Of a stretch of 57,673 bases of DNA, positions 36,395 to 44,435 are shown piece after piece (the first letter of the stretch is position 1; each line of letters opens with the position of its first letter). The position numbers and the translations under genes were made by a program. The DNA lies in the NCBI GenBank assembly GCA_021818865.1, contig JAKASX010000011.1, positions 1 to 57,673 on the forward strand. The letters are read 5' to 3'. A model generated the notes under the pieces. The model searched no databases. It was not told the origin of the DNA and worked only from the letters and a program-made list of their open reading frames with translations. The DNA comes from Acidobacteriota bacterium. Its GTDB lineage: Bacteria > Acidobacteriota > Terriglobia > Acidiferrales > UBA7541.

Positions 36395-37024
36395 ATGTCT
36401 TCCGAGCCGCGCCCGCGACCGCCCCTCACCTCCGCCTTCGTGCTCGCCGGTGGTCTGAGTTCCCGCATGGGCTCGAACAAAGCGCTTCTCGAATTCGCGG
36501 GCGAGCCGCTTGTCGCTCGGCAGATTCGCGTGCTCCGCGAAGCCGGTTTCAGCCCCACGATCCTCGGGCAGGCCGCGCTCTATGAAAGATTCGGTGCGCC
36601 CGTTTTGCCGGACGACGTGCCCGGCCTCGGCCCTCTGGGCGGCATGGTCACCACGCTCGCTCATTCCGCGAGCGATTGGAATCTGATCGTCGCCGTGGAT
36701 TTGCCCTATTTGACGCCGCAATGGCTCCGGGCGCTCGCGAGCCGCGCGGTTGCATCCGATTCCGCCGATGTCATCGTTCCGCGCAGCGATCGTGGCCTCG
36801 AGCCGCTTTCCGCTGTTTACCATCGCCGGGCGCTTCCCGTCCTTCGCTCAGCGCTCGCTGCGGGCGTCCGCAAAGTCACCGACGCCCTGGCCCATCCGCC
36901 GGGCTGCCGGCTGCTCGAAATCTCACCTGAAGAGTGGAACCGCATTGCGGGCGAGCCACTCCTGTTCGAGAATATCAACACGATGGCCGACTACCAGAAA
37001 GCCGTCTCCGGCGGTCGCTCTTGA
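36395..37024 (+). CDS. mobA: Molybdenum cofactor guanylyltransferase
   Basis: 209 residues from ATG 36395. MobA attaches GMP to Mo-molybdopterin to give the bis-MGD or MGD cofactor. The nucleotide-binding start is visible: FVLAGGLSSRMGSNKALLEF, followed by PDDVPGLGPLGGM and AVDLPYLTPQWLRAL, the family's metal/base motifs, and ending NINTMADY. The upstream frame is open but without a ribosome site. It overlaps the MlaF-type ATPase gene by four bases (TTGA). No molybdoenzyme gene is nearby. Confidence 0.93.
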   Translation: MSSEPRPRPPLTSAFVLAGGLSSRMGSNKALLEFAGEPLVARQIRVLREAGFSPTILGQAALYERFGAPVLPDDVPGLGPLGGMVTTLAHSASDWNLIVAVDLPYLTPQWLRALASRAVASDSADVIVPRSDRGLEPLSAVYHRRALPVLRSALAAGVRKVTDALAHPPGCRLLEISPEEWNRIAGEPLLFENINTMADYQKAVSGGRS

Positions 37025-37782
37025 GCGAGCACTATTTCGAGTTCCGCGACGTCACCAGGTCGTTCGATGACCACGTGGTCCTCGACCGCGTCAGCTTCTA
37101 CGTCGATCCCGGCGAAACGGCGGTGATTCTGGGCCGCAGCGGCGTGGGAAAATCCGTCACGCTCAAGCACATCCTCGGTTTCCTCTCGCCCGATTCCGGC
37201 CGCGTGATCGTCGCCGGTAAGGACGTCACCGATTGGAGCGAAGAGGAGTTTTCCGCCATTCGCCAGCGCGTCACCATGGTTTTCCAGTCCGGCGCGCTGT
37301 TCGATTCGCTCACCGTGCGCGAAAACGTCGCCTTTCCGCTCGAAAGCCGCGAGCCGGTTCGCGATGCCATCCCGATTCGCGTCCAGGCCCTGCTCGAAAT
37401 GCTCGAAGTCGCCGACGTCGCCGATAAGCTCCCCTCCGAGCTGAGCACCGGGATGAAGCGTTCGGTGGCCATCGCCCGCGCCCTCGCCCAGGACCCCGAA
37501 GCGATCCTCTACGACGAGCCGACCACGATGGTGGATCCCATCATGGCCGGTCACATCGGCGATCTGATTTTGAAACTCAAGCAACTTTTCCACTCCACGT
37601 CGATCGTCGTCACGCACGATACGCACCTCGCACGCAAGCTGGCCGACCGCGTGATTTTCCTTCACGAAGGCAGAGTGCGTTTCTTCGGCCCCTGGTCCGG
37701 CTTCGAATCGTCGGACGACCCTACGATCAAGCATTTCCGCCTGGAAGACGAACTGATCCCCGCGCTCGACATCATCGAATAG
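37021..37782 (+). CDS. ABC transporter ATPase, MlaF-type
   Basis: 253 residues from TTG 37021. Walker A LGRSGVGKSVT (about 38-47), Q-loop MVFQSGALFDSLTV, signature LSTGMKRSVAIARAL (LSTGM in place of LSGGM/Q, as in many Mla/Ttg2 ATPases) and Walker B ILYDEPTTMVDPI. The last part VTHDTHLARKLADRVIFLHE is standard. MlaF proteins energise lipid or solvent transport across the envelope with MlaE/MlaD; no such genes follow, so partners must be elsewhere. Coupled to mobA by a four-base overlap. Confidence 0.9.
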   Translation: MSEHYFEFRDVTRSFDDHVVLDRVSFYVDPGETAVILGRSGVGKSVTLKHILGFLSPDSGRVIVAGKDVTDWSEEEFSAIRQRVTMVFQSGALFDSLTVRENVAFPLESREPVRDAIPIRVQALLEMLEVADVADKLPSELSTGMKRSVAIARALAQDPEAILYDEPTTMVDPIMAGHIGDLILKLKQLFHSTSIVVTHDTHLARKLADRVIFLHEGRVRFFGPWSGFESSDDPTIKHFRLEDELIPALDIIE

Positions 37783-37821
37783 TTTTTCGCTTCGTCGGCT
37801 GCGCGGACGCGTCCGCGGCCG

Positions 37822-38973
37822 TCAGCGAATCTTGCGCTGGGACATTTCGCCGAGCGCCGCGAGCCCGAACCGTGGCTCCGGCTCCGCGCTTTCCATCACC
37901 AGCCGCGTCACGTATCGTCCCATCGCCGGCCCGTGTTTGAATCCGTGGCCCGACCCTCCGCCGACCATCCACACGTTTCGAAGCGACGGGTGCCGATCGA
38001 TCAGGAAATCGCCGCTCGGCGTATTTTCATACTGACAAACGCGCGATTCAACCATCGGTGCGTGCGCCAAATCCGGCAGAATGCGAGCCAGCGCCGCTCG
38101 CGCTGCGCCCAGCGCTTCGAGCGTCGCCATCCGTTCCGCGCCGTCCGGGTCGTGTGCCGGCCCATGCCGATCCGAAGCGATTTTCACGCCGCGCCCTTCG
38201 ATATCCGGAAATCCGTAAAATTCATCGTCGAGCCGATACCAGATGGGCAAAAGCGGCATGGAAAATCTCGCGTCTCCCGCCGGCGCGCCAAAGAAAAAGG
38301 CTTCCTGCCGCGTCGCGAATATCCGTGCGCCAATTGCCCGCGGAAACAGTTTCCCCATCCACGCACCGCACGCGAAAACGTACTGTTCCGCGCTGACCCG
38401 CGCGCCGTCGCCGAGCGCGATTTCGTCCAGCCAGATTGCGTCTTCGTTCGGCGGTTCCACGCGCGCTTGCCGGTACGTCCCTCCGCGGCGCTCGAATTCG
38501 GCGACCACCGCCTGCACGGCCCTCCGCGCCGCAATCCCTCCGCTTTGCGGCTCGAAAATCCCGTCTTCATCGGATTCCAGCCGCATCTGCGGCCAGCGCT
38601 GCTGAATCTGGCTTCGCGTCAGCCATTCGTGCGCCACGCCCGCGCGCTTCAGCGTTTCGAGGGTCGTTTTCGCGCGGGGATGGTCCGCGCGCGCGATCCA
38701 CAGCACGCCCGCGGGAAAAAATAGCGGCTGATTCGTTTGGCGGAAAAATTCCTGCCACGCCGCAAGCGATTCCATCGCCCATCGCGTATAAATTTCATCC
38801 GCTCCGTATCCCGCGCGAATGATGCGCGTCTCGCCGCCCGAACTCGATCGGCTGCTCGCCGGTCCGTACGCGTCCACCAGCAGAACGCGGGCTCCGCGCT
38901 CTTCGAGGCGCAGCGCCGTCCACGCCCCGAATACCCCCGCTCCAATCACCACCACGTCGTAGCTTCGGCCCAT
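37822..38973 (-). CDS. Sarcosine oxidase / N-methyl-tryptophan oxidase-like flavoenzyme
   Basis: 383 residues from ATG 38973, with AAGGAG five bases upstream. FAD-binding DAO fold: VVVIGAGVFGAWTALRLEER at the N-terminus. Cys313 in RVCQYENTPSGDFLIDRHP aligns with the covalent-flavin cysteine of monomeric sarcosine oxidase, and GGGSGHGFKHGPAMG is the C-terminal FAD-contact motif. Members oxidise N-methyl amino acids and make H2O2; the actual substrate is not knowable here. An upstream frame to 39285 runs through repeats and is rejected. Confidence 0.92.
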   Translation of the reverse strand: MGRSYDVVVIGAGVFGAWTALRLEERGARVLLVDAYGPASSRSSSGGETRIIRAGYGADEIYTRWAMESLAAWQEFFRQTNQPLFFPAGVLWIARADHPRAKTTLETLKRAGVAHEWLTRSQIQQRWPQMRLESDEDGIFEPQSGGIAARRAVQAVVAEFERRGGTYRQARVEPPNEDAIWLDEIALGDGARVSAEQYVFACGAWMGKLFPRAIGARIFATRQEAFFFGAPAGDARFSMPLLPIWYRLDDEFYGFPDIEGRGVKIASDRHGPAHDPDGAERMATLEALGAARAALARILPDLAHAPMVESRVCQYENTPSGDFLIDRHPSLRNVWMVGGGSGHGFKHGPAMGRYVTRLVMESAEPEPRFGLAALGEMSQRKIR

Positions 38974-39039
38974 TCTCGCTCCTTCGTGCCGCGATTCTAT
39001 CAGCATCGCAGCGAGCTCCGGCATCCCTGCTGGGTAGTA

Positions 39040-39155
39040 AGCCACTTTGGCTCGTTGTTCAGCCTCGATGCAGGGCCGCGTGATGGAAGGCCATGAACTG
39101 GTGGATGTTGGAGTGGCGCACAGGCATGGGTGCCTGTGCCACTGCCAAAGTGGCT
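39040..39155. repeat. Composite inverted repeat upstream of the acyl-CoA cluster
   Basis: AGCCACTTTGG at 39040-39050 pairs with CCAAAGTGGCT at 39145-39155, enclosing an inner palindrome (39112-39143) AGTGGCGCACAGGC...GCCTGTGCCACT. The inner unit resembles 49736-49768 (TGGCACGGGCATC...CCTGTGTCGCAC). Fills most of the 293-base gap before 39267. Confidence 0.7.
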
Positions 39156-39266
39156 CACTGCCCCCGGGAACGCGGTTGACACCGCACCGCTCGGGTACCA
39201 GAATGCCTCCTCGGACGCACGCGAAATCCGGCAAACGCCGGCAAACGCCCTGAAAACGGAGGCCCG

Positions 39267-40082
39267 ATGGCCGCAACGCAACCATCCGATCCCAACCCGC
39301 GGCAACTGCTCCGCTATCGCGTGGAGCAGGGAATCGCCATCCTCGAAATGGACGATCCGCCCGCCAACACCTACACCTACGCGATGATGCGCCAGCTCGA
39401 CGAAGCGATCCTGCGCGCGCGCATGGATTCCGCCGTCCACGTCCTCGTCTTGCGCGGCGCGGGCGAAAAATTCTTTTCCGCCGGCGCGAATATCCAGATG
39501 CTTTCCGAGTCCGATCCCGACTTTAAATACTATTTCTGCCTCCACGCCAACGAAACGCTGAATCGCCTGGAGGAAACGCCCAAGCTTGTCATCGCCGCGC
39601 TCAACGGCCACGCCGTGGGCGGCGGCCTGGAAATCGCGCTCGCCTGCGATATCCGCCTCGGCCGCAAGAACGCCGGCAAAATCGGCTTGCCCGAAGTGAA
39701 TCTGGGAGTTCTTCCCGGCACCGGCGGCACGCAGCGCTTGAGCCGCCTGGTCGGCCGCGCTCGCGCGTTCGAGATGATGGCCGCGGGCGCCACGTTCGAT
39801 TTCGAGCAGGCCGTGGATCTCGGCCTGATTCACCACGTCTTCGATTCCGATACGTTCTGGGAAGACGTTCTCGCTTACGCCCGGCGCTTCTGCCCGCCCA
39901 ACAAAGCCGCCGGCGCCGTGGGCCGGATCAAGCGTTCCTGCATCGCCGGCTGCGAAATGGGATTCAAGGAAGCGCTCGGCCTGGAACGCGAACTCCAGCA
40001 GCTTCTTTTCACCAGCGAAGACGCGAAGGAAGGCATGGCCGCCTACCTGCAAAAGCGCAAACCGGAATTCCGCGGCCGGTGA
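39267..40082 (+). CDS. Enoyl-CoA hydratase/isomerase family protein
   Basis: 271 residues from ATG 39267 behind GGAGG. Crotonase fold with oxyanion motif GAGEKFFSAGANI, both hydratase glutamates (GHAVGGGLEIALACDI and GLPEVNLG), and LPGTGGTQRLSRLVG. Therefore a catalytically complete enoyl-CoA hydratase. Its stop overlaps the next gene (GTGA), in an operon with a CoA-transferase subunit and a second crotonase. This set suggests breakdown of an aromatic, alicyclic or branched acid. Confidence 0.92.
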   Translation: MAATQPSDPNPRQLLRYRVEQGIAILEMDDPPANTYTYAMMRQLDEAILRARMDSAVHVLVLRGAGEKFFSAGANIQMLSESDPDFKYYFCLHANETLNRLEETPKLVIAALNGHAVGGGLEIALACDIRLGRKNAGKIGLPEVNLGVLPGTGGTQRLSRLVGRARAFEMMAAGATFDFEQAVDLGLIHHVFDSDTFWEDVLAYARRFCPPNKAAGAVGRIKRSCIAGCEMGFKEALGLERELQQLLFTSEDAKEGMAAYLQKRKPEFRGR

Positions 40083-40879
40083 CCGTCCCGGCCCATTCGC
40101 GCGAAACTCCCTCCGCCCGCGACTATTCGCTCGGCGAACTCATGGTCGCCGCCGCCGCGCGCGAAATCGGCGATGGCGAATGGGTTTTCGTCGGCATGCG
40201 CCTGCCGCTGCTCGCGTTTCTCGTCGCCAAGCGCGTCCACGCCCCGCGCGCCGTCGGCCTCTACGAAAATGGAGTCATTCGCGAAGATCCGGCTCCCGAA
40301 ACGCTTTTCACCATGGCCGATCCGCCGAATCAGCGCGGAGCGACGTTCTGCGGCCAGATGGCCGACGTAATGAGCCTGCTTCAGCAAGGCCGCGTTGCCG
40401 TCGGTTTTCTCGGCGCGGCCGAGGTGGATCGCCATGGCAATCTGAATTCCACCTGGGGCAGCCGCGATGAGCGCGCCGTGCGTCTTCCGGGTTCCGGTGG
40501 CGCGGGCGATATCGCGTGTCTCGCGCGCCGCACCGTCGCGCTGATGGCGCATCAGCCGCATCGCCTGGTCGAGCGCGTCCGCTACGTCACTTCGCCGGGC
40601 TACGGCGATGGCGCGGATTGGCGCAAACGAGTCGGCCTGCGCGCGGGCTCGGGACCCTCCGCCATTCTCACCACGCTGGCCGTGCTCCGTTTCGACGATT
40701 CCGGCGAGGCCTATCTCGCGTCAGTCCATCCGGGCGTCACAGTCGAGGAAGTTTTGCGCAACACCGGCTGGAATCTTCGCGTTGCCGCGGACGTCTCCGA
40801 AACGCCCGCGCCGAGGGCGGCCGAACTTGCCGTCATTCGTGAATTCGATCCCAATGGTTTCTGGACGAGGCAGCCATGA
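40079..40879 (+). CDS. Class I CoA-transferase subunit B (GctB-like)
   Basis: 266 residues from GTG 40079. Resembles the beta subunit of glutaconate-type CoA-transferases and of IpdB: YSLGELMVAAAAREIGDGEW at the start, RAVGLYENGVI (the Glu at the position of the catalytic Glu), NLNSTWG, and the GSGGAGD glycine loop. It moves CoA between acyl groups via a glutamyl-CoA intermediate if the Glu is functional. The A subunit is not adjacent; a matching A-type gene lies at 42689, beyond another crotonase and a convergent gene. Confidence 0.88.
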   Translation: MTVPAHSRETPSARDYSLGELMVAAAAREIGDGEWVFVGMRLPLLAFLVAKRVHAPRAVGLYENGVIREDPAPETLFTMADPPNQRGATFCGQMADVMSLLQQGRVAVGFLGAAEVDRHGNLNSTWGSRDERAVRLPGSGGAGDIACLARRTVALMAHQPHRLVERVRYVTSPGYGDGADWRKRVGLRAGSGPSAILTTLAVLRFDDSGEAYLASVHPGVTVEEVLRNTGWNLRVAADVSETPAPRAAELAVIREFDPNGFWTRQP

Positions 40880-41640
40880 GCGATCGCACCATCGAAATTC
40901 GCAGCGAAAAAAACGCGGCCTGGATTCAGCTCAATCGCCCTCCGCTCAACATCCTCAATATCGTGATGATGCGCGAACTCGCCGAAGCCATCGGCTCGGC
41001 CGCCGCCCATCACGACGTTCTAGTTTTCCATGGCGCGGGCCCGAAAGGTTTTTCCGCCGGCGCCGACGTCGGCGATCACGCGCCCGATCGCGTCGCTGAA
41101 ATGCTCGACGCGTTTCACACCGTTTTCCGCCGCCTCTGGCGCTCCGATTGCCTCACCATCGCCGCGGTCCACGGTTGGTGCCTTGGCGGAGGCTGCGAAC
41201 TCGCCATCTTCTGCGATTTCGTCGTTGCAGCGGAATCGGCGGTTTTCGGCCAGCCGGAAATCAAGCTGGGCGCCGTGCCGCCGGTCGCCATGGTTTTGCT
41301 TCCCCGGCTCGTCGGGCCGCGCGCCGCGTGGGACATGATTCTCACCGGCCGCAACGTTCCCGCCGCGGAAGCCGACGATTTGGGTCTCGTCACCCGGCTC
41401 GTTCCCGAGGAGGGCCTCGATCAGGGCGCTCGTTCGCTGGTTGATGAACTCTCGGCGCTCAGCCCCGTCGTTCGCAAACTCGCGCGAAACGAACTCCGCC
41501 ATCGCATCGGCCTCGATTTCGAGCGCGAACTCGACGACGTCGAAGCCTTTTATCTCGAGCATCTCGCGCGCACGCACGACGCCGCCGAAGGCATTCGCGC
41601 CTTCCTCGAAAAACGCGCGCCCGTCTGGTCCGGCCATTAG
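40876..41640 (+). CDS. Crotonase family protein, cyclohexadiene-carbonyl-CoA hydratase-like
   Basis: 254 residues, ATG overlapping the previous stop (ATGA). Both catalytic glutamates are present: WCLGGGCELAIFCDF and FGQPEIKLGAVPP, but the usual GGTQRL after the second is replaced by VAMVLLPRLVG. Together with AGADVGDHAPDRVAEMLDAF this is closest to cyclohexa-1,5-diene-1-carbonyl-CoA hydratases (Dch/BamR). If so, the cluster may handle benzoyl-CoA-type products, but no reductase gene is seen. Substrate unproven. Confidence 0.85.
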   Translation: MSDRTIEIRSEKNAAWIQLNRPPLNILNIVMMRELAEAIGSAAAHHDVLVFHGAGPKGFSAGADVGDHAPDRVAEMLDAFHTVFRRLWRSDCLTIAAVHGWCLGGGCELAIFCDFVVAAESAVFGQPEIKLGAVPPVAMVLLPRLVGPRAAWDMILTGRNVPAAEADDLGLVTRLVPEEGLDQGARSLVDELSALSPVVRKLARNELRHRIGLDFERELDDVEAFYLEHLARTHDAAEGIRAFLEKRAPVWSGH

Positions 41641-41698
41641 CGTTGCGGCTCGGGCAGTGGTGGCGCCGGATTCGGAGTTTGTGTGAGGACTTGCTAGC

Positions 41699-41861
41699 GC
41701 TGCCCTCAGCGGCTTCCCGACAAAGGGCGTCGGGACGCAAACAACGCGAAAGCCGCATTTATATGCAGGCGCTTGCGGCACGGCTCCCGCCTACGCGGAG
41801 GCTTCGGCGGGCCGGGAAGGCCGTGCCCTTCCGTAAGACCTGGTTGCCACACAGGCTCTTC
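41699..41861. repeat. Dispersed nested palindromic repeat, family A copy 3 (long form)
   Basis: Same outline as 18004-18102, but with an inner hairpin inside palindrome 1 (TCCCGAC/GTCGGGA, identical to the one at 3107) and another inside palindrome 2 (CCCGCC...GGCGGG). So both palindromes have been interrupted by smaller palindromes. It occupies most of the 269-base gap before the DUF6125 gene. Confidence 0.88.
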
Positions 41862-41909
41862 AATTGGTGCGGCGCATGCGCTTCCGCAGAGCTGATCCTC
41901 CCGCCGCGT

Positions 41910-42449
41910 TCACGCCTGCTTCTGTTTCGTTTCTCCGCCATCTTCCATCGTGAATTCCCACGCGCAATACGCGCCCTCCGGCGCTTCCGGTGGGCAATGA
42001 ATGCATCGCGTGCGAATCCGCGGATCGATCGTTTTGGCAAACGTCGAAAATTCCACCACTCCGACGTCCCGGCACGGAAAATCGGCCAATCCCTTCCGTC
42101 TGCGCGTTTCCTGCACGCGGCACACGTCCATGAAAAATCGCAATTGGCGGCCTTCCTGCGCCCATTCCATGTGTTGCGCGTTCACCAGGCTGTACATCCT
42201 CAACCCCAGCGCCTTTTCGAGCGCCACGAGCCCTCCGCCCGCCGCGACTCCGAACGTCGCCATGATTCTCCGCGCTTCCGCTTCGGCAAACCGCTCCCAC
42301 GCCCGCGCGTCCAGCTCCATCGCCGTTTCCATTCCCAGCCGCTCTTCCGCGGCCAGGAACCAGCAACCGTCGTGCGCGAGCCAGTTCTTGGCAAACATTT
42401 CGAGCGCCTTCAGCAGTTCGTCCCGGCTCATTTGCTCGTAAGGATTCAT
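41910..42449 (-). CDS. DUF6125 family protein
   Basis: 179 residues. MSRDELLKALEMFAKNWLAH then DGCWFLAAEERLGMETAMEL is the DUF6125 signature; a helical N-terminus is followed by a segment with four Cys (RTRCIHCPPEAPEGAYCAW and FMDVCRV) that could bind metal, and similar proteins are annotated as cytosolic or amino-thiazoline hydrolase-like. No proven function. It is convergent to the CoA cluster and separates the two halves of the CoA-transferase. Confidence 0.78.
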   Translation of the reverse strand: MNPYEQMSRDELLKALEMFAKNWLAHDGCWFLAAEERLGMETAMELDARAWERFAEAEARRIMATFGVAAGGGLVALEKALGLRMYSLVNAQHMEWAQEGRQLRFFMDVCRVQETRRRKGLADFPCRDVGVVEFSTFAKTIDPRIRTRCIHCPPEAPEGAYCAWEFTMEDGGETKQKQA

Positions 42450-42688
42450 CGCATGCTCCCAACCGGCGAAAACGCAAAATCATCCACCGCGCACCGTTCT
42501 TTTCAGTCTAACCGCTTTTCGTCATCGCGCGCGGTGGCGTGCCGCACACTTTGCCGTTACATGTTTCCCGATTTTTCCCCGTTCTCGCATCGCGCCCGGG
42601 CCCCGCGCATTGTAAATTAGGTTCCCGTCCGGCGAGGGCTGGAAAGCAATTTATGCTTGCCAAGGGAACGAAGCACCAGAACACAAAA

Positions 42689-43612
42689 ATGACTCACTCT
42701 TCGAAACTCATCTCGCTGTCCGAGGCCGTCGCGCTTCACGTTCCCTCCGGCGCGTCCATTCTGATGGGCGCGGCGATGGAACAGATGATCCCGTTTTCCG
42801 CCGGGCACGAGATCATTCGCCAGAATCGGCGCGATCTCACGCTCATCGGCCCGATTTCCGACGTTCTTTTCGATCAGCTCATTGGAGCGGGCGCGGTCGT
42901 TCGCGTCCAGGCCGCCTGGGTCGGCAACGTTTCCGCCGGCGTGGCCTACAATCTCCGCCGCGCCATGGAACAGGGAACTCCTCGCCCGGTCGAATTCACC
43001 GACTACACGAATTTCACCCTCGCCCTGGCTCTCCACGCCGCCGCGCTCGGCGTTCCATTTCTTCCCACGCGTTCCACGCTCGGCAGCGACGTTCTCGCGC
43101 GGAATCCGAATCTCGTCGAATTTCGCTCGCCGGTCAGCGAAGAAACGCTCGTTGCCGTTCGCGCGCTCGCACCCGACGTCGCCATCCTCCACGTTCAGCG
43201 AGCGGACGACCATGGCAACGCGCACGTTTGGGGCGGACTCGGTGTCGCGATAGACGGCGCGCGCGCCGCGAAAAAAGTGATCGTCGTCGCCGAGGAAATC
43301 GTCGCGCCGGAAGTCATCGCGTCCGATCCGAATCGCACGCTGATTCCCGAGATTCTGGTCGAAGCGGTGGTTCACGATCCCTGGGGCGCGCATCCTTCGC
43401 CCGTGCAGGGCTATTACGGCCGCGATCACAAATTTTTCACCGAATATCACGACCGCAGCCGCCGCGCCGAGGATTTCGAAACGTGGCTCGGCGAATATGT
43501 TCTGAGTGTGAAAGATCGCGCGGAATATATGAGGAAGCTAGGCGACGAGCGCCGGCACGCTCTCGAAGTCAAAGAGCACGCCCCGACAATCCCCGCCGAT
43601 TTCGGCTACTGA
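42689..43612 (+). CDS. Class I CoA-transferase subunit A (GctA-like)
   Basis: 307 residues from ATG 42689 (an in-frame ATG at 42653 is equally possible). LISLSEAVALHVPSGASILM begins the family fold; also LTLIGPISDVLFDQLIGAG, VQAAWVGNVSAGVAYNLRRA and HVQRADDHGNAHVWG. Its mate should be the GctB-like gene at 40079. Separated from it by 1.8 kb, probably by insertion or inversion. Acts in CoA transfer for acid activation or ring hydrolysis. Confidence 0.88.
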   Translation: MTHSSKLISLSEAVALHVPSGASILMGAAMEQMIPFSAGHEIIRQNRRDLTLIGPISDVLFDQLIGAGAVVRVQAAWVGNVSAGVAYNLRRAMEQGTPRPVEFTDYTNFTLALALHAAALGVPFLPTRSTLGSDVLARNPNLVEFRSPVSEETLVAVRALAPDVAILHVQRADDHGNAHVWGGLGVAIDGARAAKKVIVVAEEIVAPEVIASDPNRTLIPEILVEAVVHDPWGAHPSPVQGYYGRDHKFFTEYHDRSRRAEDFETWLGEYVLSVKDRAEYMRKLGDERRHALEVKEHAPTIPADFGY

Positions 43613-43656
43613 CCCTCCCCACGCGGTGTCACGTCGCTCGAGCCCAAAGAAGAACC

Positions 43657-43684
43657 GTCATTCTGAGCGAAGGATCTGCTTTTG
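43657..43684. repeat. Dispersed GTCATTCTGAGCGAAGGATC element
   Basis: GTCATTCTGAGCGAAGGATC followed by TGCTTTT; matches the degenerate copy at 4335-4375. Found immediately downstream of the CoA-transferase A gene. Confidence 0.55.
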
Positions 43685-43708
43685 CATGCAAGGCCGGCCG
43701 CGCTCCAT

Positions 43709-44242
43709 CTACAAAATGTCCCGCAAACTCGTCTCCGCGCGCCCGAGCAGCAAATTCCGCGCATCCACAATCGCCCGAAATCTCTCTGGATCGCCGCCAA
43801 CATCCGGATGATGCTTCCGCGCGGCCTTTCGAAACGCCGATTCGATTTCATCATTCGAAGATCCCGGCTCGATCTCTAGCAGGCGCAGCGCTCTGGTTCG
43901 CAAGTCTTCCTGCCCGCGACGGTCGCTCTGCGCGTTCCGTCGAGTTTTCCGCTGCCGCGCTCCGCGCGCGGCTTCGCGCAACCCCTCCAGAATCTCAGGT
44001 TGCAGGCCATGCTCGGAAACGTATTGCTCTAGCGCCACGAGCAAATCCGCCAGCGAAACCGTGCGGAAATCCGGCGACCCGCGCAGAATGTCCGTCCACC
44101 GCACCGAGCTCAGATCGAGCGTGTCGCCCAGGCAAACCGAATATTCAACGGATTTCCATCCGCGTCCGCCGCTCCCGCCGCTTTCGGCTACGCACAGGTA
44201 GAAAAACTTGTGTCCTGCGATTTCTTTCGTCTTCACATACAT
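43709..44242 (-). CDS. J-domain protein
   Basis: 177 residues. C-terminal J domain (about 115-175): TRALRLLEIEPGSSNDEIES, then AFRKAARKHHPDVGGDPERF with the HPD triplet needed to stimulate DnaK. The N-terminal part (MYVKTKEIAGHKFFYLCVAE) has strands of unknown type, similar in flavour to N-termini of some transposases, but with no transposase core. It lacks the G/F and zinc domains of true DnaJ. It is probably a co-chaperone adaptor. Confidence 0.85.
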   Translation of the reverse strand: MYVKTKEIAGHKFFYLCVAESGGSGGRGWKSVEYSVCLGDTLDLSSVRWTDILRGSPDFRTVSLADLLVALEQYVSEHGLQPEILEGLREAARGARQRKTRRNAQSDRRGQEDLRTRALRLLEIEPGSSNDEIESAFRKAARKHHPDVGGDPERFRAIVDARNLLLGRAETSLRDIL

Positions 44243-44435
44243 CGTTAATCAGCCGCCGTCGCGGGCCGGTAACCCGCTCCCACGCGTTTCCGGACGCGCC
44301 CTTGCCGTGTGCCAGACCGTCCCGCACGCCCGGAAAGCCACGTCGCGCCTATTTCATCCTGAGTCTTCGCCGCTGCCCGTCGTGGGAACCATGTCTGGGA
44401 GGGGCCAGGCTGCGGGGGGCGTGGCGCGTCCGGGG

